64,000 nt of DNA, from the NCBI GenBank assembly GCA_033557465.1, contig CM066032.1:54472955-54536954 (forward strand). The letters are read 5' to 3'. The number at the start of each line of letters is the position of its first letter. Position 1 is the first letter of the stretch. Positions 21,973 through 31,702 of the stretch are shown in pieces. The DNA comes from Ichthyophis bannanicus (lineage: Eukaryota; Chordata; Amphibia; Gymnophiona; Ichthyophiidae). The position numbers and the translations under genes were made by a program. The notes below the pieces were generated by a model. That model saw only the letters and a list, made by a program, of their open reading frames with translations, ran no database searches and was not told the DNA's origin.

Positions 21973-23544
21973 TGTCCCCCTCAGCCCCCTCTGGTGGCGG
22001 CGTAGTGGTACCACCGGGGCTGGGGAGCGCATAAGAAATAGGGGTTTTAGGGTTGACCTGTTGTGAGGGTCAATGAGGTAGCAGCCCTCTGTGTCAGCCT
22101 CATGGTCAACTTCCCAAAAAGCAACTCTTAGCCAAGTGTAGGGTAAAGAAAAGGCATTTATTTCACCTTTGCGCAAAAAGAAATTCAAAATAGGCGGTTA
22201 TGAGTAACAGAGCGATAACTTTCCTTGTATCCAAATGTAAATCAGCAAAACATTCAAAGTAACATTGTTAACCTTCACAAACTCAAAGCATAAGGTCTCC
22301 TGTATTCTTTTCATACATTGGGTTTGCTTCCCTTAACTTAAACACGTCTCATTGTGCAATAATTACAGTCCATCGGTTCGATGGCTTCCATAACCTCAGA
22401 TTCCCCTGGCAGCCATTCCATTTCTGAGGGGTCCGAATCTGATGTCTCAGGGATGTTAAAATCTGACTTTCTAAAAGCATGCCATACCGTATCCCAGTGT
22501 TGGCTTGACAGTTTGGGGCGTCGGCTTTTAGGTATGTTGTAACACCCTGGATTTTCTGCCGTTAGAGGATAAGAAGTTTGCTCATTCCAGTCTTTGGCAG
22601 CACTAACCTTTTTCCTATACAGATTATCTGGTATTTCTGGTTTAAAACTGTCCTTATCATCCAGATAAAAGTTAGTCCTTTGTTTCTCTCTTGGTCTAGG
22701 CCTTGGTAGACAATTACCGGCACCAACTGTTTCCCCTTTAAACTTCCTGCAATCCCTTTTGTGTAAGGCTTGAGGCCTAGTCTGAATGTCTTCCGCTTCA
22801 GGCAGTTTCCAGTGATCCCAGGATATCTTTCTTGCTTTAGAATAGGGTATAACTCTTTAGGCAGGGCTGCTGCTGAGGCGCCTGTCTTCCACCTCCACCC
22901 CTGTGGCAGTTGGCTACTGGCCGCGCCCTCTCAGCTATGTCCTCTTCCCCATGCCTCTGAATCTTTCTTTCATCTTTCAGGTCACCTTTATAAAAACTTT
23001 TAAAAGTACCTTTTCCTCCTTGAAGGTTCCTTTCCAGTGGATATATCTTCCTCTGCTTGTATCCCCGTCCTTCTCCTTGGACAAGGCTTCCTCTCCAGCT
23101 GGAAGGGTAAGCACCTCCTTCCTTGGCTGCACTCTGTAATACTGCCCCTTGCAGTTGTGTATGGCCTTCCTCTAGGCCTGCTCTTGGGCCTTCACCTCGG
23201 CCTGCTCTCCCAGTAGCTTTCACTCCTTGAGTTATTCTGGGTCTGTCAGTGACTTCACCCCGGTCTCTGACTCCGGCTTCTGGAGCTGCTCTTGGCACTG
23301 CTTCCTGTAATGCTCTCTGTGAAGCTCTCTGCCAAGCTCCTTGCCTCCTCTCTTGTAATGCTCTGTCCCTGCTTAAATCGAGACCAGCTGCTTCTGGGTC
23401 CTGCCCATAGAGGCGTGGTTCCTCTGCTTCCAGGCTTGCTCTCCTGCTCCCTCTATGTGTACCTTCATGTAATTGCGGGTAAATCTTGTTTTTTTCAAGA
23501 TTTAAAACTTTTTTTCTTTGTGTCAGAGGGCCTGCAGTATCACA
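21973..23544 (-). repeat. 3' LTR with U3-encoded reading frame
   Basis: This 1572-bp LTR begins (minus strand) TGTGATACTGCAGG. The frame set by its first codon (TGT GAT) stays open to a stop at 22338-22340 apart from a 2-base deletion near 22857. The other LTR has those two bases, and it carries its own separate 1-base deletion near 28095. A polyadenylation signal AATAAA lies at 22157-22162 downstream of that stop, so the reading frame occupies U3. The minus-strand LTR end is GAGGGGGACA. Confidence 0.9.
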
Positions 23545-23832
23545 TATCCCCCTTCTCAAAATATTACGGGCTGGGGAAAGCTCTTCACCGCAGCACGTAA
23601 TACATGACTGGCGGCCCGCTTTTCTCTGCTGCTCACGCCCATAGGTGACTTGCCTGACGATTACCGGCATCTTGTTGAGGTGATCTCCACGCTCGGTATA
23701 CGTCCAAATCGCGTCCCGTTCCTTCCAAGGGCGAAGGAGATTAGCATGGTAGACCTGTTCTCGTCCTTTTGAGTTTTTCACCACATAGGAGGTGGTGCCC
23801 ACTGGGTGTACTACGGTATGGGGACCTTCCAC
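22837..23832 (-). pseudogene. Integrase C-terminal tail reading through the polypurine tract into U3
   Basis: This 331-codon frame starts in the integrase C-terminal region (GPHTVVHPVGT, then QVYHANLLRPWKERDAIW) and continues through the polypurine tract (RRGICDT). It then runs into the LTR with a basic, Arg- and Glu-rich sequence (EEPRLYGQDPEAAGLDLSRD, TGRAGRGEGPRAGLEEGHTQ). It is offset by one frame from the 919-codon frame; the overlap near 23820 marks a single-base frameshift. The stop at 22837 results from the 2-base LTR deletion. Homology with the solo-LTR frame at 45943-46938 suggests the U3 part is a real protein domain. No function can be assigned. Confidence 0.65.
23545..23556 (-). 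promoter_or_regulatory. Polypurine tract
   Basis: On the minus strand GAGAAGGGGGATA lies immediately before the 3' LTR start TGTGATAC. It is the expected primer site for plus-strand DNA synthesis of an LTR retrotransposon. Its presence right after a short integrase tail shows where the interior ends. Confidence 0.75.
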
Positions 23833-26570
23833 TGGTACTCAAATTTAGGGGTGGCCCCAGGAACCAGAACCACTACCTTCTCCCCGACCTTCAAGTGTCT
23901 TGGCTTCGCCCGTCTGTCATAGTAGTGCTTCTGTTTCTTTTGGCTTTCTTTAAGCCTCTCCGTAGCAAATTGGGCAGTTCGTTCGAGGCGTGTCCTTAAA
24001 TTCCGCAGGAACAGGGGTACACCTATTTCATCTTCCACGGGTTCAATCCACTGCTCTTTCAAAACGTCCAGTATGCCTCTAGGTGAGCGTCCATACATGA
24101 GCTCGTATGGCGATGTGCCCAATGAACTTTGCCTTCTTTCGCGGCAGGCATATAGTATGAAGGGTAGCATGGTGTCCCACTCCTTCATCTCTCCGTTCAA
24201 AGCCCGTCTCAGCATCTGCTTTAGACTTTGATTTAGACGCTCTACCAATCCATTGCATTGGGGATGGTAGGCCGCCGTCTTTACATGTTGGATCCCGAAT
24301 GCTTCCCAGACCTGGGCGAGGTATTTCGATAGAAAGTTGCTTCCTCTGTCCGTTAAGACTTCCTGCGGGAATCCGACCTCACAGAACAATTTGACCAACT
24401 CCGCTGCAATCGCCTTAGCGGAGATATTCCTTAGGGGCACTGCCCAAGGGAATCGCGTGGCCTGGTCAATTATTACCAGGATGTATTGAAAACCGCGCGG
24501 GGTCTTGATAAGGGGTCCGACGATGTCCATGGCCAGTCTTCTAATGGGCTCCGCTATTACAGGCATCGGGACTAGCGGTACTCCCGCTGGTCGGTGCGTT
24601 GTAACCCTCTGGCAGGAGGCACAAGACTCGCAAAAATGGGTGGTCTCCCGGAAAACACCTGGCCAATAAAATCTTTCTAAAATTTGGTCCAGGGTACCTT
24701 GGGGACCTTTATGGCCTCCTGTAGGATGGTCATGGGCTAGTCGCAGGACGGATAACTTAAACTTGTTTGGGACGACCAATTGCTTACGGATCAGTCCCGT
24801 CCGCAGATCTCTACTTTCTCTGTACAAGATTTCTTCGTCCATTATAAATCTGGGGTACGTCTCACAGTCTTCCTGAGCCTGTTCGATCGCTCGGACCAAA
24901 GCAGGGTCCGCCCTTTGCTCCATTTTAAAGGAGGGAAATTTCTCTACCACGTCTGCGGGTATCCAAGGCATGCTTTTTCCTGCCTCCAACTCCGCTCTCC
25001 CCCGGGATCGGCTTCTCCTCTCTTTCCTTCGCACGGCTTTAGGCTTTCGTCCCCTTCGTGCTGGGTCCCCTATCAGCTCGTCATGTGAAGGGAGATCTTC
25101 CAGGGTCGACTCTCTTGAACAAGAAGGTTTCTCACCATCTTGAGAATGGGCTCTCGTAGAGACTAGAGCGTTAGTTTCCCTGGTATCCCTCTTTATACTA
25201 TTCAACTGAGGTGTGTGAGCTTCCGCGCGACCAGGGTTAGAGGTGCATCTAGAGTTTTTAATAAGGTCAGGTGGCATGCCAGTGGAACCTGGTTTAACTT
25301 GAGGCAAAAACTCTTCCTTCAAAGTTTTTCTAAATTGGGGCCAATCTCGGCCCAGGACTAGGTCCTGCGGTAACCTTGGCACCACTGCCATTGGCATCTC
25401 TTTCACAATACCCATCCCCTTTATCCATAACTTATAAATGGGGTAGCGTGTGGCTGCTCCATGTACACATTTAATTTTCACATACCCCTCGGGTGATTCT
25501 GGAACCGAGAGTCCATGATCCTGGATGGTCGACCATAACTTCTTGGAAAGCATGGTCTGGTCGGCTCCAGAATCTAACAATGCTTGTACACTTATTCCGT
25601 GTATTTTTACATTGACCAAAAACCCATCATGCAATAGTCTTGGTGACTCCCCCACCAAGGCAGTTCGTGCATGACATTCGTACTGTACATGTCCCTTCTT
25701 ACCACAAGCAAAACATTTTTTTGTATTCACTTTATCTAGGGGTTTATAACTCTGCCACCTACCACTTGGAGGACGTGAGGGACTTCCCCTCCCTTGTGCC
25801 TCCAATCCCATGGCACCTCGTGGGCTTGTACTAGGCTGTGTCACTTTTTCAGCTTCTAAGTATCTTTCTGTGAGTACTATAGCTTCAGTGGTATTGCCAC
25901 AATTTTGGAGCATCAGAAAGTTTTGCACCCTACTAGGTAGTGCATTCATATACTGCTCTAAAATTATCGCATCCATGAGCGTACTTATACTTCTCTTTTC
26001 AGGTTGTAGCCACTTATAAGCAAGACTACGTAACCTGTGGCCTAATGCCTTAGGTGTCTCATTTACCTTAAGCATAGCAGCTCTAAACATTTTATTGTAC
26101 GCCACTGGCGTAAGACCAACACGATCTCTAATTGCTGTCACTACATCATGATATGAATTTGCTAGTTCTGGGGGCATTGACCTATAGGCCGCCAGCGCTT
26201 CACCCGTGAGTGATGCCGCTAGGCGTATTGCCCACTGCTCCTCAGGCCACTTAGCCGAATTCGCAATCCTAGCAAAAGTGTCTAGAAAGTCATCAATATC
26301 GTCACTCGGACTGAGTTTCCCTATCATCAAGTCCGAACAAGACCATTGTCCGTGTTCAGGGTTTACCCGACCGGTGAGTGATGTTCCTTCCTCCTTGCTT
26401 CGAGCCAGCTCCACTCGTTGTTGCGAAAGCCATGCGCTCATAGTTTCTATGACAGGTGTTTGCTGCTCTTTCATCGCCTTCAGCGCCTGCTCCTGGCTCT
26501 GTTGTGCCAGCTCAGCCTGTTTGCTGAACTGGTGTGCCATCCAGGCACACAGTTCCTTGGGCTCCATCAC
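23811..26570 (-). CDS. Gag-protease-integrase polyprotein of a Gmr1-like Gypsy element
   Basis: The frame has 919 codons. Residues about 84-245 match the SCAN-type capsid fold (DDFLDTFARIANSAKWPEEQ, then LEQYMNALPSRVQNFL). A CCHC zinc knuckle (C286, C289, H294, C299) binds RNA. The aspartic protease has LLDSGADQT (D333) and LVLGRD (404-409). After a basic linker (510-530, RRSRSRGR) comes integrase: the HHCC finger (H615, H620, C650, C653), then the catalytic triad D682 (MDIVGP), D741 (LTDRGSNF) and E777 (GLVERLN), with 35 residues between the last two. There is no RT or RNase H motif (no Y/FxDD). The frame ends in the integrase C-terminal region and is shifted relative to 22837-23832. It would need RT supplied by another element. 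Confidence 0.88.
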   Translation of the reverse strand: MMEPKELCAWMAHQFSKQAELAQQSQEQALKAMKEQQTPVIETMSAWLSQQRVELARSKEEGTSLTGRVNPEHGQWSCSDLMIGKLSPSDDIDDFLDTFARIANSAKWPEEQWAIRLAASLTGEALAAYRSMPPELANSYHDVVTAIRDRVGLTPVAYNKMFRAAMLKVNETPKALGHRLRSLAYKWLQPEKRSISTLMDAIILEQYMNALPSRVQNFLMLQNCGNTTEAIVLTERYLEAEKVTQPSTSPRGAMGLEAQGRGSPSRPPSGRWQSYKPLDKVNTKKCFACGKKGHVQYECHARTALVGESPRLLHDGFLVNVKIHGISVQALLDSGADQTMLSKKLWSTIQDHGLSVPESPEGYVKIKCVHGAATRYPIYKLWIKGMGIVKEMPMAVVPRLPQDLVLGRDWPQFRKTLKEEFLPQVKPGSTGMPPDLIKNSRCTSNPGRAEAHTPQLNSIKRDTRETNALVSTRAHSQDGEKPSCSRESTLEDLPSHDELIGDPARRGRKPKAVRRKERRSRSRGRAELEAGKSMPWIPADVVEKFPSFKMEQRADPALVRAIEQAQEDCETYPRFIMDEEILYRESRDLRTGLIRKQLVVPNKFKLSVLRLAHDHPTGGHKGPQGTLDQILERFYWPGVFRETTHFCESCASCQRVTTHRPAGVPLVPMPVIAEPIRRLAMDIVGPLIKTPRGFQYILVIIDQATRFPWAVPLRNISAKAIAAELVKLFCEVGFPQEVLTDRGSNFLSKYLAQVWEAFGIQHVKTAAYHPQCNGLVERLNQSLKQMLRRALNGEMKEWDTMLPFILYACRERRQSSLGTSPYELMYGRSPRGILDVLKEQWIEPVEDEIGVPLFLRNLRTRLERTAQFATERLKESQKKQKHYYDRRAKPRHLKVGEKVVVLVPGATPKFEYQWKVPIP

Positions 26571-27045
26571 ACCTGTTGATAAAACAAACAGAGAGAAAAA
26601 CCCAAGTGCGGCTCTTTCACAAATATATTTTCACACCCTTTTTTTTTTTTTGACTTCCCCAAGTATCCAACACTAGGTAGGGTTATATACGCCTTACCTT
26701 GCTCTAGTGTTGCATCAGCTTTTGGGGAATATATGTGCGGTCGTCCAGGGGTTGCTCCACCGCTTCTGGATTCTCCAGAGGATCTCCCACCTTCAGGATT
26801 TTCTTTTTTCTTCTTCTTCCCGGTCCGGTATGGATTTCAGGACTCCTTGTTTTTAACTCTGGTCCACTTTCTTGTAACCACTCCGGTCTCCTGGTTTTTC
26901 CTTCCGATCCAGGTTTTTAATGCAGGACGGTCCGGGTTTTACTTGCAGTTTTTTTTTTGTTTTTTTTTCAAAAAGGAAAGAGCTTCTATTTCTCTTTTGT
27001 GTAGTTGCCAACGTCGCTCTGTACACTCAAGAGTACCTCCCAAAA

Positions 27046-27063
27046 ATCCTGCCAACTACGCCA
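27046..27063 (-). promoter_or_regulatory. Primer-binding site, complementary to tRNA-Ser 3' end
   Basis: Four bases after the 5' LTR the minus strand reads TGGCGTAGTTGGCAGGAT. This complements the 3' end of vertebrate tRNA-Ser of the AGA/TGA type (…GCCGACTACG plus CCA) with one mismatch. It is where minus-strand DNA synthesis would start. The tRNA match is from memory of the family and should be checked. Confidence 0.65.
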
Positions 27064-27067
27064 CTTA

Positions 27068-28644
27068 TGTCCCCCTCAGCCCCCTCTGGTGGCGGCGTAG
27101 TGGTACCACCGGGGCTGGGGAGCGCATAAGAAATAGGGGTTTTAGGGTTGACCTGTTGTGAGGGTCAATGAGGTAGCAGCCCTCTGTGTCAGCCTCATGG
27201 TCAACTTCCCAAAAAGCAACTCTTAGCCAAGTGTAGGGTAAAGAAAAGGCATTTATTTCACCTTTGCGCAAAAAGAAATTCAAAATAGGCGGTTATGAGT
27301 AACAGAGCGATAACTTTCCTTGTATCCAAATGTAAATCAGCAAAACATTCAAAGTAACATTGTTAACCTTCACAAACTCAAAGCATAAGGTCTCCTGTAT
27401 TCTTTTCATACATTGGGTTTTGCTTCCCTTAACTTAAACACGTCTCATTGTGCAATAATTACAGTCCATCGGTTCGATGGCTTCCATAACCTCAGATTCC
27501 CCTGGCAGCCATTCCATTTCTGAGGGGTCCGAATCTGATGTCTCAGGGATGTTAAAATCTGACTTTCTAAAATCATGCCATAATACCGTATCCCAGTGTT
27601 GGCTTGACAGTTTGGGGCGTCGGCTTTTAGGTATGTTGTAACACCCTGGATTTTCTGCCGTTAGAGGATAAAAAGTTTGCTCATTCCAGTCTTTGGCAGC
27701 ACTAACCTTTTTCCTATACAGATTATCTGGTATTTCTGGTTTAAAACTGTCCTTATCATCCAGATAAAAGTTAGTCCTTTGTTTCTCTCTTGGTCTAGGC
27801 CTTGGTAGACAATTACCGGCACCAACTGTTTCCCCTTTAAACTTCCTGCAATCCCTTTTATGTAAGGCTTGAGGCCTAGTCTGAATGTCTTCCGCTTCAG
27901 GCAGTTTCCAGTGATCCCAGGATATCTTTCTTGCTTTAGAATAGGGTATAACTCTTTTTAGGCAGGGCTGCTGCTGAGGCGCCTGTCTTCCACCTCCACC
28001 CCTGTGGCAGTTGGCTACTGGCCGCGCCCTCTCAGCTATGTCCTCTTCCCCATGCCTCTGAATCTTTCTTTCATCTTTCAGGTCACCTTTATAAAACTTT
28101 TAAAAGTACCTTTTCCTCCTTGAAGGTTCCTTTCCAGTGGATATATCTTCCTCTGCTTGTATCCCCGTCCTTCTCCTTGGACAAGGCTTCCTCTCCAGCT
28201 GGAAGGGTAAGTACCTCCTTCCTTGGCTGCACTCTGTAATACTGCCCCTTGCAGTTGTGTATGGCCTTCCTCTAGGCCTGCTCTTGGGCCTTCACCTCGG
28301 CCTGCTCTCCCAGTAGCTTTCACTCCTTGAGTTATTCTGGGTCTATCAGTGACTTCACCCCGGTCTCTGACTCCGGCTTCTGGAGCTGCTCTTGGCACTG
28401 CTTCCTGTAATGCTCTCTGTGAAGCTCTCTGCCAAGCTCCTTGCCTCCTCTCTTGTAATGCTCTGTCCCTGCTTAAATCGAGACCAGCTGCTTCTGGGTC
28501 CTGCCCATAGAGGCGTGGTTCCTCTGCTTCCAGGCTTGCTCTCCTGCTCCCTCTATGTGTACCTTCATGTAATTGCGGGTAAATCTTGTTTTTTTCAAGA
28601 TTTAAAACTTTTTTTCTTTGTGTCAGAGGGCCTGCAGTATCACA
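27068..28644 (-). repeat. 5' LTR with U3-encoded reading frame
   Basis: This 1577-bp copy is almost identical to the 3' LTR. Its U3 frame starts at the first LTR base (28644) and has a 1-base deletion near 28095. It then continues in the shifted frame without a stop to 27434-27436. An in-frame extra codon (ATA, near 27573) relative to the 3' LTR is the type of indel tolerated by a coding sequence. The last residues read EPMDCNYCTM. Confidence 0.9.
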
Positions 28645-29361
28645 ATATTAAGATCCTTAAGTCTGTCCTCATATGCTTTATAATGAAGCCCATTAATCAT
28701 TTTAGTAGCAACCCTCTGCACCGACTCCATCCTGTTCACATCCTTTTGAAGGTGCGGTCTCCAGAATTGCACACCATACTCCAAATGAGATCGCACCAAA
28801 GACTTATACAGAGGTATTATCACCTCCTTTTTTCTGCTAGCCATTCCTCTCCGTATGCACCCAAGCATCCTTCTAGCTTTTGCCGTCGCCTTTTCTACCT
28901 GTTTAGCTACTTTAAGATCATCAGACACAACCACGCCTAGGTCCCGCTCTTCTTTAGTGGACAAAAGTACTTCACCTCCTATACTGTATTGCTCCCTTGG
29001 ATTGCTGCAGCCCAAATGCATGACCTTACATTTTTTAACATTAAATCCCAGCTGCCAAATTCTAGACCATTCTTCAAGCTTAGCTAGATCCCTCCTCATG
29101 TTATCTACACCTTCCTGGGTGTCTACTCTATTACAGATTTTGGTATCATCCGCAAAGAGGCAAACCTTACCCGACAGCCCTTCCGCTATATCACTAACAA
29201 AGATGTTAAAAAGAATCGGACCAAGGACAGATCCCTGGGGCACACCACTGGTAACATCCTTCTCCTCAGAGTGAGCTCCATTTACTTGTACTCTTTGTCG
29301 CCTCCCACCCAACCAATTTCTAACCCAAGCAGTAACTTTAGGGTCCATCCCTAGGGTGCTC
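28645..29361 (-). pseudogene. CR1-A ORF2: reverse transcriptase core
   Basis: This frame has the RT palm motifs with the intact catalytic box: [51 protein letters not shown] and LGVVVSDDLKVAKQ, then LYKSLVRSHLEYGVQFWRPH. It is the upstream part of the fragment at 21662-21972. The LTR retrotransposon and 5' truncation leave it unable to make a complete protein. Confidence 0.85.
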
Positions 29362-29499
29362 AGATAGCGCAAAGTCCAATCACTAAATTGAAAATAAAAT
29401 ATTTTTTCTATCTTTGTTGTCTGATGATTTTTGATCATGCTGGTCCTGATCTGAGGTTTCTGTTTTCCTCTGTCTTCTCTTAGCTCTTTTTCTATTGTC

Positions 29500-31075
29500 T
29501 ATAGTCCATCTGCCATTTCTTGTCTCTCCTTTTGCTTTCTTCATTTTCTTCCTTCAGCCTTTTTCCAGTCCCAGTAACCCTCTCCAGTATCAGCCCCCTT
29601 TAAAGCTACCCCTCCCACTACCTTCCAGTATCAACCCCCCTTGCATTTCCAGTACCACTACTGGTGTCTATTCCCTTTTAGTCCCCCTCCTTCTCCATTG
29701 TCCAACCCCTTCTAGTCCAAATACTATCCCAAGTATCAGCAAACCTCCAGTCCCAGTGTCCCCTCCCATGTTAGTTCCCTTCCAGTCACCCTCTCCTCTG
29801 TCCATCTGCCTTTCAGTGTCATCCCTGGGTGTCATCTCCCTTCAAGCCCCTGCCTTCCCTCCAGCCTCCTCCTTTCCCTCCTTTCCACTCCCTTCCAATC
29901 CCTCATGTGAGCTCCCTTCTAGCTCCCACCGTCCCCCTGTCAGTTCTCTTCCAACCCCCCTCCTATTACCTAGACACCTTCCAGCACCATCCCCAAGTGT
30001 CTGCTCCCTTTCAGCTCCCGCCCCATGCCTGTTCCCTTGTAGCTCCCCCTTGTCTGCTCCCTCTCAGCACCCCGTGTCTGCTCCCTTTCAGCTCCCCCAT
30101 ATCTGCTCCCTTGTAGCCCTGCGTGTCTGCTCCTTTTCAGCCCCCCCGTGTCTGTTCCCTTGTAGCCCCCCAATATCTTCTCTCTTTCAGCTCCCTCCCT
30201 ATGTCTGCTCCCTTCCAGCTCCCCCCGTGCCTGCTCCCCCCTTGTGTCTGCTCCCTTGTAGCCCCTTGTGTCTGCTCCTTTTCAGCCCCTCGGTGTCTGC
30301 TCCCTTCCAGCTCCCCAGTGTCTACATCCTTGTAGCCCCCAATGTCTTCTCCTTTTCAGACCCACCCCATGTCTTCTCCCTTCCAGCTCCCCCCTGTGTC
30401 TGCTCCCTTGTAGCCCCCCATGTTTGCTCCTTTTCAGCCCCCCCCCCATCTGCTCCTTTCCAGCTCCCCAGTATTTTCTCCCTTTCTGCTCTCCCCGTGT
30501 CTGCTCCCTTCCAGTTCCCCCCCCCCATGCCTGCTCCCTTGTAGCCCCTGTGTCTGCTCCCTTTCAGGCCCACCACTTGTCTGCTCCCTTCCAGCTCCCC
30601 AGTATTTGCTCCCTTTCAGCTCCCCTCCCATGTCTGCTCCCTTCCAGCTCCCCCCATGTCTGCTCCCTTGTAGCCTCCCCAGTCTGCTCCCTTTCAACCC
30701 CACCCCATGTCTTCTCTCTTCCAGATCCCCCCTGTGTCTGCTCCCTTGTAGCCCCTGTGTCTGCTCTCTTTCAGGCCCACCACTTGTCTGGTCCCTTCCA
30801 GCTCCCCAGTATCTGCTCCCTTTAAGCTCCCCCCCCATGTCTGCTCCCTTCCAGCTCCCCCCCCATGTCTACTCCCTTGTAGCCTCCCTATGTCTGTTCC
30901 CTTTCAGCTCCCCCCCCATGTCTACTCCCTTGTAGCCCCCATGTCTGCTCCCTTTTAGCTCCCTCCTATGTCTGCTTCCTTCCAGCTCCCCCTGTGTCTA
31001 CTCCCTTGTAGCCCCCCCATGTCTGCTTCCTTCCAGCTCCCCAGTATCTGCTCCCTTTCAGCTCCCCCCCCCCAC
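29500..31075. repeat. C-rich minisatellite (TCTGCTCCCTTCCAGCTCCC-type units) in hAT copy 3
   Basis: Tandem units of about 20-40 bp combine CTCCCTTCCAGCTCCCC and TGTCTGCTCCCTTGTAGCCCC. The reverse complement resembles the GGCTGGAAGGGAGCTGAC units at 38320-38480 in hAT copy 4. Proline/serine-rich open frames on the plus strand, up to 349 codons, and their antisense frames are artefacts of the repeat. Confidence 0.9.
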
Positions 31076-31097
31076 TCCATCTACTCCGATTTGTCCT

Positions 31098-31295
31098 TCA
31101 AAAAAGAAAGCAGCCACGGGAAAATTTCTCTGTTCCCACGGCTCTGCTAACTTTTAAACTGCTGGACCGTAGAGTTTCTTATAAGAAACAGGAAATGCTT
31201 ATTCTTGCTATTAGAAACTCTGTGGTTCAGCAGTTTAAAAGTTAGCAGAGCCACGGGAACAGAGAAAATTTCCCGCGGCTGCTTTCTTTTTTGAA
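31098..31295. repeat. Foldback hairpin in hAT copy 3
   Basis: The left arm (AAAAAAGAAAGCAGCCACGGG ... GCTAACTTTTAAACTGCTG) is the reverse complement of the right arm (CAGCAGTTTAAAAGTTAGC ... GCGGCTGCTTTCTTTTTT), centred near 31190. Arms are about 90 bp. The arm sequence has no visible relation to the hairpins of copies 1, 2 and 4. Confidence 0.9.
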
Positions 31296-31411
31296 GCGGT
31301 GGGTGGGGGGCAGCTATCAACGGCACCCCCTCCCCCCCCCCACCATCGGCACCTTCCTGACGCGCTTACTCGGCTTACTGGATAGTGCTGGACCTGATGC
31401 TGCGTATATCT

Positions 31412-31687
31412 TCAATTAACTTTCCATCCACCTCGTCCTTCTGTGAGGGAGTTCTGTATATCACACCAATGCAAATAGATTTCTCTTGTCCTTTCTGAAT
31501 AAAGTATACAGTAGCCTGGTATAGTTACAGCCCAGTCATGGCTTTCTGTGAACCATGTTTCTGTAACTGCCACTAAATCCAAGTCAGCCTCTCCCATTAA
31601 AGCTTTAACATCTGGGATCTTATTTCCCATGCTACGGGCATTAAAACACACTGCTTTCCATATGTTACCCCTGTTACCCATTTCCAT
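31412..31687 (-). pseudogene. CR1-A ORF2: endonuclease N-terminal fragment
   Basis: The frame reads GNIWKAVCFNARSMGNKIPD, EADLDLVAVTETWFTESHDW and then is deleted within the middle of the domain (jumping to TREIYLHWCDIQNS). It is the 5' end of the CR1-A copy whose remainder lies at 18067-20501. Confidence 0.8.
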
Positions 31688-31702
31688 AAAGTTATTTAAT
31701 GT

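Larger units (their letters stand above)
21973..28644 (-). mobile_element. Gmr1-like Ty3/Gypsy LTR retrotransposon lacking reverse transcriptase
   Basis: Two direct LTRs (21973-23544 and 27068-28644) start TGTGATACTGC and end GAGGGGGACA on the minus strand, flanked by ATAT (21969-21972 and 28645-28648). By eye the LTRs differ by only about five substitutions and four short indels, so insertion is recent. The interior (23545-27067) carries a primer-binding site complementary to tRNA-Ser, a 919-codon gag-protease-integrase frame and a polypurine tract. In Gmr1-like elements integrase precedes RT; here protease is directly followed by integrase, and only about 270 bp separates the integrase frame from the 3' LTR, so RT and RNase H are absent. 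Confidence 0.9.
21587..29361 (-). mobile_element. CR1-A LINE interrupted by an LTR retrotransposon
   Basis: The LINE is flanked by AGATAG at 21581-21586 and 29362-29367. Its own sequence is 21587-21972 and 28645-29361, joined across the LTR element at GTACATAT/ATATTAAGATCC. It has a TTTCTATG tandem tail at the left (minus-strand 3') end. The element is 5'-truncated in the RT domain, right after the ATAGCACC...-type sequence encoding LSTLGMDPK. Confidence 0.85.
20502..31396 (-). mobile_element. hAT-like non-autonomous transposon with foldback and minisatellite (hAT copy 3)
   Basis: The termini are CAGGGCCGATGCC (20502) and ...GTGCTGGACCTG (31396), with an 8-bp target duplication (ATGCTCTG/ATGCTGCG). 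Own sequence: 20502-20628, about 20976-21586 and 29362-31396. In family orientation (reverse here) the order is terminus, hairpin (31098-31295), minisatellite (29500-31075) and AT-rich tail (29368-29500 and 20976-21586). The tail matches 38590-38930 of hAT copy 4 in reverse orientation. It holds CR1-B pieces (20629-20975) and a CR1-A LINE (21587-29361) that itself holds the LTR retrotransposon. Confidence 0.75.
18067..31702 (-). mobile_element. CR1-A LINE split by a 10.9-kb hAT insertion
   Basis: LINE sequence occupies 18067-20501 and 31397-31702. The left end has a single TTTCTATG-type tail abutting the Harbinger terminus at 18066. The right end lies in the endonuclease N-terminal region. 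The hAT (20502-31396) interrupts it at the sequence AATGCTGCG: ATGCTCTG (20494-20501) and ATGCTGCG (31397-31404) are the diverged 8-bp target duplication. The remaining RT and endonuclease frames are listed separately. Confidence 0.8.

Noticed and set aside
28392..28940. 182-codon plus-strand frame crossing the LTR/CR1 junction
   Set aside because: It is antisense to the LTR and to the CR1 RT, and crosses an insertion boundary, so it cannot be a conserved gene.
29495..30544. 349-codon Pro/Ser-rich frame and other long frames in the minisatellite
   Set aside because: They are translations of a repeated C-rich unit with no stop codons; other phases and the antisense are equally open.
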